Below are positions 18,653-27,769 of a DNA stretch of 64,000 nucleotides, one piece after another (positions within the stretch are counted from its first letter, which is position 1; each line of letters opens with the position of its first letter). Position numbers and translations under genes: made by a program. Location of the stretch: NCBI GenBank assembly GCA_029881795.1, contig JAOULX010000013.1:1-64000 (forward strand), in the 5' to 3' direction. This stretch comes from Gammaproteobacteria bacterium (lineage in GTDB: Bacteria; Pseudomonadota; Gammaproteobacteria; SZUA-229). Below the pieces are notes generated by a model that was not told the DNA's origin, did not search any database, and worked only from the letters and a program-made list of their open reading frames with translations.

Positions 18653-19186
18653 ATGAGATTACAGCAAATGATCGTGGGCATGATGTTGTTAATATCGTTC
18701 GGCATATCACAGGCGGGTGAGGCAAGACATTATTTTGGCATTAGTAATGAAAGCTATGATATTGAAGGTCTGTCGGCCATTTCATATCGTTACGGCTATG
18801 ATGTTGGTAATGTCGTTTCGTTTGAGATTGATTATAGTCAGACTGATTTTGCCGCCCCAACCTCGACGATCTCAACACTGGATTCAGCCACTAACCTGAT
18901 GCTGAATTTCAATCACCGTTACGAATCCGTTAATATCTATCTGGCTCTGGGTTATGGCAGTGTGGCAATGACGCAGCCCGGACTGATTTATCGAGATGGT
19001 TTTAATGGCCCGGCCTATGGCGTCGGTATTGAGCTTTATGGCAGCAAAGATACCGCCATTAGTTTTTCCTGGTTAAGGCGACTGGCCTCACAGGAAGACC
19101 CGGCTATACCACAGGCAGAAGTTGATTCAGTTCGTGTTGGGATAGTTCATCATTTTGATTTTGCGAACACAATCAGTCGTTATTGA
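18653..19186 (+). CDS. Outer-membrane beta-barrel-like protein
   Basis: The 177-residue precursor has a signal peptide ending in SQA (about 19-21). The mature part has alternating polar/hydrophobic strands with aromatic ends and finishes in a strand ending in aromatic/hydrophobic residues. This is typical of small OmpA/porin-like 8-stranded barrels. ATG 18653 has AAGGAG 5 bases upstream and is preferred over the GTG at 18647. The gene stands alone with no clear partner. Function unknown. Confidence 0.65.
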   Translation: MRLQQMIVGMMLLISFGISQAGEARHYFGISNESYDIEGLSAISYRYGYDVGNVVSFEIDYSQTDFAAPTSTISTLDSATNLMLNFNHRYESVNIYLALGYGSVAMTQPGLIYRDGFNGPAYGVGIELYGSKDTAISFSWLRRLASQEDPAIPQAEVDSVRVGIVHHFDFANTISRY

Positions 19187-19311
19187 TAGCCGCTTTGCGC
19201 AAAAATCTTTTACAGCGCTGATGCCGCTACAGGTTCACATGACTGTTTAGATAAAGTTTGTCATGGCTAAGTGGGTTGTTATTAACAGTTCAATATTCCG
19301 GTAACCGTATC

Positions 19312-20445
19312 ATGGCTCAATTAAAACAGTGGCTGATCAGAAGAAGATGGCTCTTGTTTTTGTGGTTGTCAGCGCACTTTGTTTTATCCTGTAGTTCATC
19401 TAACCAGACACGGATACAGCCACTGGCTGACTCTCAGGGTCAGGTATTTTTTTCCATGACCGTATCGGGTTATCCCGCTTTCGAATTCAAATTAACGTTT
19501 GTTAATGAATTAACAAGCCAAGAAATAACGGCAGAGCTAAGAAATAATGATTCTGAAATTGATTCAGGGCAGGAGTCTGCTGACGGTTTCAGGTCGTTTC
19601 TCACTCCTAAAGGTAAACTGATTGAGCTGGCTTTGCCAGCAGGTGTTTACAGGCTTAAGCAATGGACAGCAAAGCCTGATACCCCCCTCGGTGAATACAG
19701 CCTTGCTAAAGATTTAAATAAAAGGTTCAGGGTCAAGGCGGGCCATGAATTGTATCTGGGGAATTTACACCTGCACCTCAGGCAAAAGACTCAGTCGCTG
19801 TTTATCAGAGATAATCGTTTGCGTGATGTCAGTTTGTTTTACCAGCGGCACGATAGGTTAAAAGAGGGCTCGTTGTTAATCAGTTCTGCAGTATTTCTAA
19901 ACCCGGCAGCAAACCGGGCACATTTATTTAATGCCTATGCAGGCTGTAGTCCGAGTGGGTATCAGCTGTACAGTAAAAAAAGATTACCTCTGAGTGCTGA
20001 AAAATTCAGAACACTGAGGCTGGCTACAGAGCACAAGAAAGTATCGCGAATTGATGGTTACCGCCTTAAGTTCAGAGACCCTAACGGTTACGAGACGCTA
20101 AATCTGGCGGCTGAATTGTCTGATGCTCGTCATTACCAGCAGGATAAAGAGCATATCAGGCAATGGTTTGTAGGTATTAAAGCAGGTGGCGTTTTTAATA
20201 GCGAGTTTGAGAAAAAGCCATATTTTTCCGAATATAGCTTAATAAGTCGCGTGCTTGTGGAGCAGCGACTGCTGTACAAAGCAGTGATGTTTGATGACGC
20301 GGCACAAATGATTGTTACGCTGGCGTTTACAAACCCGCCTGACTATCAGCGTTTTTATCAGACGGCTGAAGGATTTCTGCCTGCAGCACAGAAAGCGGTG
20401 GACTCTTATCAGCAATGTGTTGAGCAGCGCTTGAACCACAGCTAA
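19312..20445 (+). CDS. Lipoprotein of unknown function
   Basis: The 377-residue precursor has a basic N-terminus, a hydrophobic stretch and a lipobox-like VLSC (Cys27), so it is probably membrane-anchored on the periplasmic side. An early region (about 80-150) reads like a beta-sandwich, including a VYRLKQW stretch seen in carboxypeptidase-regulatory-like folds. I do not recognise a family. A TTG at 19258 would extend it by 18 residues, but the ATG gives a proper signal sequence. There is no operon partner beyond the methyltransferase 44 bases downstream. Confidence 0.6.
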   Translation: MAQLKQWLIRRRWLLFLWLSAHFVLSCSSSNQTRIQPLADSQGQVFFSMTVSGYPAFEFKLTFVNELTSQEITAELRNNDSEIDSGQESADGFRSFLTPKGKLIELALPAGVYRLKQWTAKPDTPLGEYSLAKDLNKRFRVKAGHELYLGNLHLHLRQKTQSLFIRDNRLRDVSLFYQRHDRLKEGSLLISSAVFLNPAANRAHLFNAYAGCSPSGYQLYSKKRLPLSAEKFRTLRLATEHKKVSRIDGYRLKFRDPNGYETLNLAAELSDARHYQQDKEHIRQWFVGIKAGGVFNSEFEKKPYFSEYSLISRVLVEQRLLYKAVMFDDAAQMIVTLAFTNPPDYQRFYQTAEGFLPAAQKAVDSYQQCVEQRLNHS

Positions 20446-20489
20446 TAACAATAAAATAGTTAGGCTTAATTAAAGAGAAGGAGGATGTC

Positions 20490-21092
20490 ATGCTTGAATT
20501 CTGGCAACAGCGCTATAGTGAAGAGGGTTATGCCTATGGTGATAGGCCTAATGTGTTTTTTAAACAGGTACTTGATGGCCTGGAGCCAGGTAAGATTCTA
20601 TTGCCGGCAGAAGGTGAAGGCCGAAACTCAGTCTATGCGGCTTTAAAAGGCTGGCAAGTTGATGCTTACGACTTTAGTGAACAAGCTGTTGAAAAGGCAC
20701 TTGAGTTTGCTGATAAACACCAGGTGAGTATTAACTATATACAAAGCAGTCACAGCGAACTCATGAACAGGTTTAAACAGGACTATGACGCAATTGCCCT
20801 GATTTATGCCCATGTTCCCAATGACATCAGAGAAAGTTTTCACCGCCAGTTGTTAACACTGCTGAAGCCAGGCGGGTATTTTATGATGGAGGCGTTTACA
20901 ACAGAGCAGATAACCAGGTCATCTGGTGGGCCTAAAGATATCAATATGTTGTACACGCTGGATCAGGTCAGAAGTGACTTTGAAAAACTCTGTCAGTTGA
21001 ATTTACTGGAAGCGGTGACAGAGGTTCTTGATGAAGGAAAGTATCATGTCGGCGAGGCTCACTTCATCCGTATGCTGGCGGTTAAAAAATAG
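20490..21092 (+). CDS. Class I SAM-dependent methyltransferase
   Basis: The 200-residue protein starts with the FWQQRYSEEGYAYGDRPN motif common to TehB/thiopurine-type methyltransferases. Motif I appears as LLPAEGEGRNSVYAA (about 37-51), the acidic motif II as VDAYDFSEQAV, and motif IV around DYDAIALIY (about 97-105). It would transfer a methyl group from SAM to a small molecule; the substrate is unknown, with tellurite/thiol-type detoxification a possibility by family. GGAGG is 7 bases before the ATG. Confidence 0.85.
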   Translation: MLEFWQQRYSEEGYAYGDRPNVFFKQVLDGLEPGKILLPAEGEGRNSVYAALKGWQVDAYDFSEQAVEKALEFADKHQVSINYIQSSHSELMNRFKQDYDAIALIYAHVPNDIRESFHRQLLTLLKPGGYFMMEAFTTEQITRSSGGPKDINMLYTLDQVRSDFEKLCQLNLLEAVTEVLDEGKYHVGEAHFIRMLAVKK

Positions 21093-21594
21093 CTTGTTTG
21101 TACTGATTTCTTACAAAGGGTATACCCTAGGCTGCCTGTTAGTAGTTGCCTATTAGGTAGGCAATATACCCGCTATAAAATTATGTTATCTAATGGCTTT
21201 GGGTCGCAATCATTGCAGTTAATTGTAAATAATCAAATATTCCATTTTTTTTCATATCCGCATGATTTATTTTTCTTGTCTGTGTAAATTGTTGTTTTTA
21301 TAGGGTTTAATATTTTTTTCGGTTTGCGATAGAAGGCGTTTTATTGCAGCCTATTGTATTTTTTTTTAGAAAAGATTGTTCTTTTCCGATTTATTGTTAA
21401 TATAAAAAACATTCGCGATTTGCTGTCCGGTTGTTGATCGGTCAGGCGTGGAAAGATGGGTTGTGAGTTTGTCTTTACCGTTAAAGGCAGTTGATAAAGT
21501 AGGAAGCTATTAAAACACAGTGGATTAATCAACACAGATCTCCCCCAGTTTATTTGACAAATATAAAAGTTTTAACCAATTTGGAGCTATAAAG
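21093..21594. other. AT-rich 500-bp intergenic region
   Basis: No convincing gene is seen; a 64-codon minus-strand frame at 21341-21535 lacks a ribosome site and is rejected. It contains GGGTATAC...TATACCC inverted halves around 21118-21172 and a small hairpin TTGCCT/AGGCAA at 21147-21165. A TTGACA at about 21555 may belong to the promoter of the DsrE-like gene, but its -10 box is poor. Confidence 0.4.
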
Positions 21595-22032
21595 ATGAAA
21601 AAAATATTTGCAGTCGCACTGGCGACAGTAATGATGTTAGGTGCTGGTTTTGCAGTTGCTGGTAGTTATTCAAAGCAAAAAGTTGCATATCATGTTAACT
21701 ATGACAACCCAAAGCGCCAGGCCGGTGCAATGCGTAACATTCAGAACCATATCAATGCTGTTGGTGCAGAAAATCTTGATCTGCGTATCATCATGCACGG
21801 TAAAGGCGTATCACTGTTAATGAAAGCTAACAGCGATGCTAACTTCGAATCTAAAGTTGTTAGCCTGAAAAGCCAGAACGTAGCATTTAAAGTATGTAAA
21901 AATACTTTACGCGGTAAGAAAATCGATTACAAATCTGACCTGTTTGATGTAGCGGAGTCTGATATTGTTCCTTCTGGTGTTGCTGAGCTGGCTCACCTGC
22001 AGCAACAAGGTTTTGCATATATCCGTCCATAA
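21595..22032 (+). CDS. Periplasmic DsrE/DsrF-like protein
   Basis: The 145-residue precursor has a signal peptide (cleavage after VAG, about 21-23) and the DsrE-like pattern, with Cys101 in FKVCKNTL. It is a paralogue of the protein at 7058-7486. Codon use is dominated by a few preferred codons and GGAG is well placed, so it may be highly expressed. A strong terminator follows within 21 bases and a long AT-rich leader precedes it, indicating a single-gene transcription unit. A role in periplasmic sulfur handling is plausible by family only. Confidence 0.75.
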   Translation: MKKIFAVALATVMMLGAGFAVAGSYSKQKVAYHVNYDNPKRQAGAMRNIQNHINAVGAENLDLRIIMHGKGVSLLMKANSDANFESKVVSLKSQNVAFKVCKNTLRGKKIDYKSDLFDVAESDIVPSGVAELAHLQQQGFAYIRP

Positions 22033-22052
22033 GACAGTTATATAAAAAACTC

Positions 22053-22087
22053 AAAAAAGGGCAAACGTCATGTTTGTCCTTTTTTTA
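22053..22087 (+). terminator. Rho-independent terminator
   Basis: An 8-base stem (GGGCAAAC / GTTTGTCC, one G-T pair) with loop GTCAT is flanked by six A and seven T residues just after the DsrE-like gene. Confidence 0.9.
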
Positions 22088-22320
22088 TGCCGGTAATAAA
22101 TTTTTAAAGAATTCTCCCGTCAATCCTGCACTTGCCTGTATCTCAATGTATTATTCTCAGAATTGTTTTATCGGCCGGACTATTCCTCACTTAGGCGTAT
22201 AACGGATGATCGTGACTTAATGTCCGCAGCGGGTGCTGTTCCGAGCTTTGGAAGGGGTTGTGCGCGCTAGCATTTTCTCAGCTATGCCGGCGACACTAAG
22301 AGCAAGCTGAAACACCTGCC

Positions 22321-22749
22321 TCAGACCGCTATTTTCAACATACCCGATGTGAAGGTTTTGTTCGTGGCTTGTTGCATCTGGTTATGATTTTGTATCTGCA
22401 GGTCCTCGACTTCATCGCCGTTAATAAACAGATAACGAGTGTGAGTGGTAGCAGTCGCTTTTATAGCACGTGTGGCAGAGCTGAGAATGGCAAAGCGGCA
22501 TTGGCTTTCATCGGACTGAATCTGCCAGCAGTACTGCATTTCATTACCATTATACAGCCATTTATTCTGACTCTTAATGTTGCCGTCCAGAATGAGCAGG
22601 TGGTGCTTTACAGCATTTTCTGGAGCTGTTATTTCGGTCCCGGCAGCAACCGTGTATATCGTTGTTTGTTCTATCAGTGCCAGTATTTGCTGTGAGTTTA
22701 AATGCGCAAAAATGGGTGTTTTTCGTAAACTGTTTATCAGTGTTTGCAT
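22321..22749 (-). CDS. Cyclic-nucleotide-binding-domain-like protein, no HTH
   Basis: The 142-residue product begins with the pattern of Crp/Fnr N-terminal domains (RKTPIFAHLNSQQILALIEQ, then a beta-roll with a HHLLILDGNIKSQ glycine turn near 60-70). It stops before any helix-turn-helix domain, and the usual phosphate-binding cassette is not recognisable. The ATG at 22749 has AAGGGA about 7 bases upstream; a more distal ATG at 22812 is less likely. It is probably a stand-alone sensory or degenerate domain. No partner gene is adjacent, and it is divergent from proA. Confidence 0.6.
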   Translation of the reverse strand: MQTLINSLRKTPIFAHLNSQQILALIEQTTIYTVAAGTEITAPENAVKHHLLILDGNIKSQNKWLYNGNEMQYCWQIQSDESQCRFAILSSATRAIKATATTHTRYLFINGDEVEDLQIQNHNQMQQATNKTFTSGMLKIAV

Positions 22750-22946
22750 GATGATCCCTTTAAAAATGTGAGCCCATATTGATATTGTGGGAGCCGCGAT
22801 CGGTATCATCAAGCAGAGCCTATTTGAATTGTGATAAGTGTCTCAAAGATTTTAATAAAGACGAACATTAGTATAAGTTAATAGAGCATCGCTGTTTTAC
22901 GATAAAACAGGCATAATAGGGCTTTAGAAAACAAATCGGTTTGATC

Positions 22947-24230
22947 ATGAGTGTGAGCCTTGAAACAATGAAATTTGATGTTGAGCAATATATGACAGCT
23001 CTGGGTGAAAATGCCCGCTCCGCTGCGACACAGATGGCTAAGGCTGAAACTGCGGTAAAAAATAAAGCCTTGGTAGCGATCGCTGATGAGCTCGATGCTG
23101 GCCGTGCGCAACTTAAGCAGGAGAATCAGCGGGATCTTCAAGCGGGTAAGGAAAAAGGTCTGGATGCGGCGCTGCTGGATCGGCTGGCATTAACCGAGAG
23201 TCGAATTGACAGCATGATAGAGGGCTTGCGTCAGATTGCATCCTTAGCAGATCCTATTGGCGAAATTAATGATATGAGTTACCGGCCTTCTGGGATTCAG
23301 GTCGGACGAATGCGTGTGCCATTAGGTGTGGTGGGTATTATATATGAGTCGCGACCTAATGTGACGGCTGATGCTGCTGCCTTGTGCCTGAAATCAGGAA
23401 ACGCGACAATCTTAAGAGGTGGTTCCGAAGCGATTTATTCTAACCAGGCGATAGCGGCCTGTATTCGGTCCGGACTAAAAACAGCGGGTTTACCAGTTGA
23501 TGCTGTGCAAGTCATCGAAACAACCGATCGCGCTGCTGTTGGCGCCTTGCTACAAATGAAAGAATCGGTGGATGTGATAATTCCACGTGGTGGTAAAAGC
23601 TTGATCGAACGCATCAGTAATGAATCTAAAATACCGGTGATTAAACATCTGGATGGTATTTGTCATGTCTATATTGATGACTTTGCCGATCAGAAAAAAG
23701 CGCTCGATGTCGCCTTTAATTCTAAAACTCAGCGTTATGGTACCTGTAACACGATGGAGACCTTGCTGGTATCAGCTGCTGCGTCGGCTTCTGTATTGCC
23801 ACCACTGGCTAAGTTATATCAGCAGGAAGGGGTTGAATTGCGCGGTTGTGAGAAAACCATGAAGTTGTTGCCTGAGATAAAACAGGCGGACGCGGCAGAC
23901 TGGGATACTGAATACCTGGCACCTATTTTATCGATTAAAATTGTGACTGGACTGGATCAGGCAATCGAACATATCAATCATCATAGCTCACAGCATACTG
24001 AATCTATAGTCACAGAAAACTACAGCCATGCAAGGCGGTTTTTAAGAGAAGTGGATTCAAGCTCGGTAATGGTGAATGCTTCTACGCGTTTTGCTGATGG
24101 ATTTGAATATGGACTGGGAGCAGAGATCGGTATTAGTACCGACAAATTTCATGCCCGTGGCCCGGTGGGTCTGGAAGGCCTGACCAGTCTCAAGTATATC
24201 GTACTGGGTGATGGACATATCCGTAACTGA
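22947..24230 (+). CDS. proA: Gamma-glutamyl phosphate reductase
   Basis: ProA reduces gamma-glutamyl phosphate to glutamate semialdehyde in proline synthesis. The 427-residue aldehyde-dehydrogenase-fold protein has the [18 protein letters not shown] block (about 115-132), the catalytic cysteine in [13 protein letters not shown] (about 265-277) and the C-terminal [17 protein letters not shown] motif. ATG 22947 is chosen; the in-frame TTG at 22941 adds two residues. Its end overlaps nadD by 20 bases. Confidence 0.97.
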   Translation: MSVSLETMKFDVEQYMTALGENARSAATQMAKAETAVKNKALVAIADELDAGRAQLKQENQRDLQAGKEKGLDAALLDRLALTESRIDSMIEGLRQIASLADPIGEINDMSYRPSGIQVGRMRVPLGVVGIIYESRPNVTADAAALCLKSGNATILRGGSEAIYSNQAIAACIRSGLKTAGLPVDAVQVIETTDRAAVGALLQMKESVDVIIPRGGKSLIERISNESKIPVIKHLDGICHVYIDDFADQKKALDVAFNSKTQRYGTCNTMETLLVSAAASASVLPPLAKLYQQEGVELRGCEKTMKLLPEIKQADAADWDTEYLAPILSIKIVTGLDQAIEHINHHSSQHTESIVTENYSHARRFLREVDSSSVMVNASTRFADGFEYGLGAEIGISTDKFHARGPVGLEGLTSLKYIVLGDGHIRN

Positions 24231-24846
24231 CAAATTGTTGGGGGTATTTGGCGGTACGTTTGACCCGCTGCATATTGGCCATCTGAGAACCGTTCTAGAC
24301 GTGCAGCAGGCTTTGGCGCTGCAGCAGATACGTATGCTACCCAATTATATTCCTGCACATCGTCAAAAGCCGGTGTTAGAGGCTCAGCAGCGATATTTTT
24401 TATTGCAAAAAGCGCTCAAGGAAACTCCCGGACTGGTGGCTGATGATCGTGAGATCAGGCGTCAGGGAATCTCGTATATGGTCGATACCCTGGCTGATTT
24501 AAAGCAGCAGTTTCCACAGAAACACCTGTGTTTGATCGTCGGTGGTGATGCTTACCGGGATTTTTGTAAATGGCATCAGTGGCAGGACATTCTGCAACTC
24601 GCGCATTTGCTAGTGATGAAAAGAGCGGGTCTGGCGAACCAGCAAAATAAGGAACTGCAGCAGCGGGTAACGACGGATAAGAATCGTTTGCTGTCGGTAG
24701 CTGCAGGGAATATTGTTTTTCTCGATGTATGTCAGTTAGAGATTTCATCGACACGAATCAGAGAAATGATACGGCAGAAACAAAGTGTACAATTTTTGGT
24801 GCCTGAAATAATCAGGTCAGATTTACAAACATTATATGAAGGTTAA
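24211..24846 (+). CDS. nadD: Nicotinate-nucleotide adenylyltransferase
   Basis: NadD converts nicotinate mononucleotide to deamido-NAD. The 211-residue protein carries the nucleotidyl-transferase motif [12 protein letters not shown] near the N-terminus (about 11-22) and the C-terminal ISSTRIR motif (about 182-188). The ATG at 24211 lies inside the end of proA; a GTG directly before it is an alternative. The order nadD-rsfS-rlmH-maf-rng-yhdP is conserved in gammaproteobacteria. Confidence 0.96.
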   Translation: MDISVTDKLLGVFGGTFDPLHIGHLRTVLDVQQALALQQIRMLPNYIPAHRQKPVLEAQQRYFLLQKALKETPGLVADDREIRRQGISYMVDTLADLKQQFPQKHLCLIVGGDAYRDFCKWHQWQDILQLAHLLVMKRAGLANQQNKELQQRVTTDKNRLLSVAAGNIVFLDVCQLEISSTRIREMIRQKQSVQFLVPEIIRSDLQTLYEG

Positions 24847-24848
24847 TT

Positions 24849-25178
24849 ATGCAGCTTGAAGCGATGCAAAAACTGGTAATCGATACTCTGGAAGATCTTA
24901 AAGCAATCAATATCGTTGTGCTTGACGTAAGTCAGCAAACATCGGTAACGGATAAAATGATTATTGCCAGTGGTACCTCATCGCGTCATGTCAGAGCGAT
25001 GGCAGAAAATATTCTTGCCGCGGCAAAAAAAGCCGGTTGTCCGGCGCTGGGTTCAGAAGGTGAAGTCGGTGCGGACTGGGTGCTGGTTGATCTGGGAGAT
25101 GTGATAGTGCATGTGATGATGCCGGAGACCCGCGAGCTTTACGATCTTGAAAAACTGTGGACGTTTGTTTCCCGTTAG
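24849..25178 (+). CDS. rsfS: Ribosomal silencing factor RsfS
   Basis: RsfS binds ribosomal protein uL14 and blocks 50S-30S joining under starvation. The 109-residue protein matches the family in length and motifs: a DVSQQTSVTDKMIIASGTSSRH stretch (about 25-46) and the C-terminal region with GDVIVHVMMPETRELYDLEKLW. Two bases separate it from nadD. Confidence 0.96.
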   Translation: MQLEAMQKLVIDTLEDLKAINIVVLDVSQQTSVTDKMIIASGTSSRHVRAMAENILAAAKKAGCPALGSEGEVGADWVLVDLGDVIVHVMMPETRELYDLEKLWTFVSR

Positions 25179-25221
25179 TGCGGGATTGCAGGGCGCAGTG
25201 TATTAACATGCGTAAAACGAC

Positions 25222-25692
25222 ATGAAAATTTATCTGTTAGCGATTGGTCAGCGTATGCCTGCATGGGTTGAGCAGGGTTATAAAGAGTATGCTTCGCGTT
25301 TATCGGGCAGTGTGCAAATTGAGCTGAAGGAAATTCCGGCAGCGAAACGTGTGCGTAATTCTGTGACTGAGAAAATTAAACAGGATGAGGGACAGCGCTT
25401 ACTGGCAGCGGTACCACGCGGAGCAAAAATTATTGTCCTCGATGAGCACGGTAAATCCCAGACCACAAAGCAGCTTGCAGTGCAGCTGGATGAGTGGCTG
25501 CAGATGAGTCAGGATGTTGCCATATTAATTGGTGGAGCCGATGGTTTGTCGCCCGAATGTCTACAGATATCTGATTACAAATGGTCGTTGTCAGCGTTTA
25601 CTTTTCCGCATCCGCTGGTCAGGATCGTACTGGTTGAGCAGGTTTATCGTGCCTGGTCGCTTCTGAATAACCATCCGTATCATCGCGAATGA
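25222..25692 (+). CDS. rlmH: 23S rRNA pseudouridine1915 N3-methyltransferase RlmH
   Basis: RlmH methylates pseudouridine 1915 in helix 69 of 23S rRNA. The 156-residue SPOUT protein has the knot region IGGADGLSPE (about 103-112) and the C-terminal LVEQVYRAWSLLNNHPYHRE signature (about 136-155). It follows rsfS by 43 bases and overlaps maf (ATGA). Confidence 0.97.
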   Translation: MKIYLLAIGQRMPAWVEQGYKEYASRLSGSVQIELKEIPAAKRVRNSVTEKIKQDEGQRLLAAVPRGAKIIVLDEHGKSQTTKQLAVQLDEWLQMSQDVAILIGGADGLSPECLQISDYKWSLSAFTFPHPLVRIVLVEQVYRAWSLLNNHPYHRE

Positions 25693-26276
25693 ATAGCCGT
25701 CAGCTGATCCTGGCATCTGCATCGCCACGTCGTGTGGAATTGCTGCAGCAAATTCAGGTCGAATTTAAACAACAAATCGCTGATATAGACGAGAGTGTCG
25801 AGCATGGTGAGCTGGCAGATGATTATGTCTGCCGGCTATCATTGCAAAAGGCCCGGCATATTCAGCAGAGCTGCGGTAAAGAATTTGCTGTTTTAGGAGC
25901 GGATACGATTGTGCTGGTGGATCAGCAGATACTGGGTAAGCCTGCAGATTATCAGGATGCTGTTAAAATGCTGAATATGTTGTCCGGGCGTACCCATCAG
26001 GTGATGACAGCTGTTACACTGATGACTGAAAAAAACGTCAACACCCGGCTCAGCATCAGTGATGTTAGTTTTATGGAGCTGGACTCTGAAATGATAGAGT
26101 CTTATTGGCAGACAGGCGAGTCGAAGGATAAAGCCGGTGCTTATGCCATACAGGGTATCGGCGGACAGTTCGTAACAAAAATTAATGGCAGCTACTCAGC
26201 CATCATGGGTTTGCCCTTGTATGAAACAAGGTGTCTGTTGCAACAAGCAGGCTTTAGATTGGCCGGCAGCAGTTAA
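25689..26276 (+). CDS. maf: Maf-family nucleotide pyrophosphatase
   Basis: Maf proteins hydrolyse non-canonical or canonical nucleoside triphosphates. The 195-residue protein has the N-terminal LASASPRRVELLQQI motif (about 8-22), the DIDES element, the GADTIV motif (about 74-79) and the KDKAGAYAIQGIGG block (about 147-160) typical of the YhdE (dTTP/UTP) subgroup. Its start overlaps rlmH by four bases and it precedes rng, as in relatives. Confidence 0.93.
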   Translation: MNSRQLILASASPRRVELLQQIQVEFKQQIADIDESVEHGELADDYVCRLSLQKARHIQQSCGKEFAVLGADTIVLVDQQILGKPADYQDAVKMLNMLSGRTHQVMTAVTLMTEKNVNTRLSISDVSFMELDSEMIESYWQTGESKDKAGAYAIQGIGGQFVTKINGSYSAIMGLPLYETRCLLQQAGFRLAGSS

Positions 26277-26309
26277 GAAAAAAAATAACATAAAAAGAAT
26301 TGATGGATT

Positions 26310-27764
26310 ATGAGCAAAGAGATACTGATTAATGTCACGCCGCAGGAAACTCGTGTCGCCATTCTAGAAAATGGCGTGCTACAAGAACTTTATCTGGAAA
26401 GACTGGGAAGCAGAGGTCTGGTCGGTAATATATACATGGGCAAGGTGGTCCGAGTGCTACCAGGGATGGATGCGGCATTTGTCGACATCGGTCTGGAGAA
26501 GGCGGCTTTTTTACATGCATCTGATATTGAAGTGTCGGGTGAGGCTGAATCAAGTCGTAAATCAATCAGCCAGCTGGTGCATGACGGAAAAAAACTTTTA
26601 GTCCAGGTGGTTAAAGATCCGATGGGCACAAAAGGCGCCCGTCTGACAACCAATATCACAATCCCTTCACGCTATCTGGTATTTCTGCCCAACTCTGACA
26701 CCATCGGTGTTTCATCAAAAATTGATGATGAGGATATGCGCCAGCGTTTAAAAGATGACCTGCTGGAGCATAAGGACCTGATTGGTGAATCCGGATACAT
26801 ATTGCGTACCGCAGCAGAGCGCTCAACAGCAGAATCATTGCGGCGTGACATCAAGTTTTTAAAATCACTCTGGAGTTCAATAGAAGAACACAGAAAAAAC
26901 GCCAGCGCAGGAGATATTATTCATCAGGATCTGCCGCTGCATCTCAGGGTGCTGAGAGATATGGTGGATGATGATCTGGAAAAAATCAGGATTGATTCGA
27001 GAGAAAACTGTGCGCGCATGAATGACTTTGCTGCAAAGTATGTTTCTGAGTTGAAAGCAACAATTGAACATTATCCGGGTGAAAGGCCAATATTTGATTT
27101 GTATGGCGTTGAGGATGAAATTCAAAAAGCACTTGAAAGAAAGGTGCAGTTAAAATCCGGCGGATATCTGATACTGGATCAGACTGAAGCGATGACGACG
27201 ATTGACGTCAATACCGGTGCATTTGTCGGCCATAGAAACCTTGAAGAGACAATTTTTAAAACCAATCTGGAAGCTGCGCAGGCAATTGTGCGACAGCTGC
27301 GTCTAAGAAACCTGGGTGGCATTATCATCATCGACTTTATAGATATGACGGAAGATGAACACCGGCGTCAGGTTATGCGTGCGCTGAATAAATGTTTAGA
27401 AAAAGATCATGCAAAAACAAATGTGTGTGATGTGTCTTCACTGGGGCTGGTTGAGATGACACGTAAACGCACTCGCGAAAGTCTTGAGCATGTGTTGTGT
27501 GAAGGTTGCCCGACCTGCGGTGGCAGAGGTTCAGTTAAAACAGCTGAAACCATTTGTTATGAAATCTTCAGGGAAGTAATTCGTGAAGCCAGGCAGTTTG
27601 ATGCGCAGAAGCTGATGGTGCTCGCTGCACAGGATGTGATAGATATGTTGCTTGATGAAGAATCAAATAGTCTGGCCGAACTGGAAGACTTTATCGGTAT
27701 CAGTATCCGCTTACAGGCAGAAGTGCTGTACGCGCAGGAACAATTTGATGTCGTAATTATGTAA
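26310..27764 (+). CDS. rng: Ribonuclease G
   Basis: RNase G is an endonuclease processing the 16S rRNA 5' end and turning over some mRNAs. The 484-residue protein (family about 489) has the S1 domain (about 38-120), the 5'-sensor/RNase H-like region, catalytic aspartates in the MTTIDVNTG (about 296-304) and IIIIDFIDM (about 344-352) motifs, and the Zn-link cysteines in CEGCPTCGG. It lacks the long C-terminal scaffold of RNase E. YhdP follows after 5 bases. Confidence 0.97.
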   Translation: MSKEILINVTPQETRVAILENGVLQELYLERLGSRGLVGNIYMGKVVRVLPGMDAAFVDIGLEKAAFLHASDIEVSGEAESSRKSISQLVHDGKKLLVQVVKDPMGTKGARLTTNITIPSRYLVFLPNSDTIGVSSKIDDEDMRQRLKDDLLEHKDLIGESGYILRTAAERSTAESLRRDIKFLKSLWSSIEEHRKNASAGDIIHQDLPLHLRVLRDMVDDDLEKIRIDSRENCARMNDFAAKYVSELKATIEHYPGERPIFDLYGVEDEIQKALERKVQLKSGGYLILDQTEAMTTIDVNTGAFVGHRNLEETIFKTNLEAAQAIVRQLRLRNLGGIIIIDFIDMTEDEHRRQVMRALNKCLEKDHAKTNVCDVSSLGLVEMTRKRTRESLEHVLCEGCPTCGGRGSVKTAETICYEIFREVIREARQFDAQKLMVLAAQDVIDMLLDEESNSLAELEDFIGISIRLQAEVLYAQEQFDVVIM

Positions 27765-27769
27765 TTGCC

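Noticed and set aside
21341-21535. A 64-codon minus-strand frame in the AT-rich 21.1-21.6 kb gap.
   Set aside because: No ribosome site and low-complexity hydrophobic/Phe-rich composition; treated as chance.
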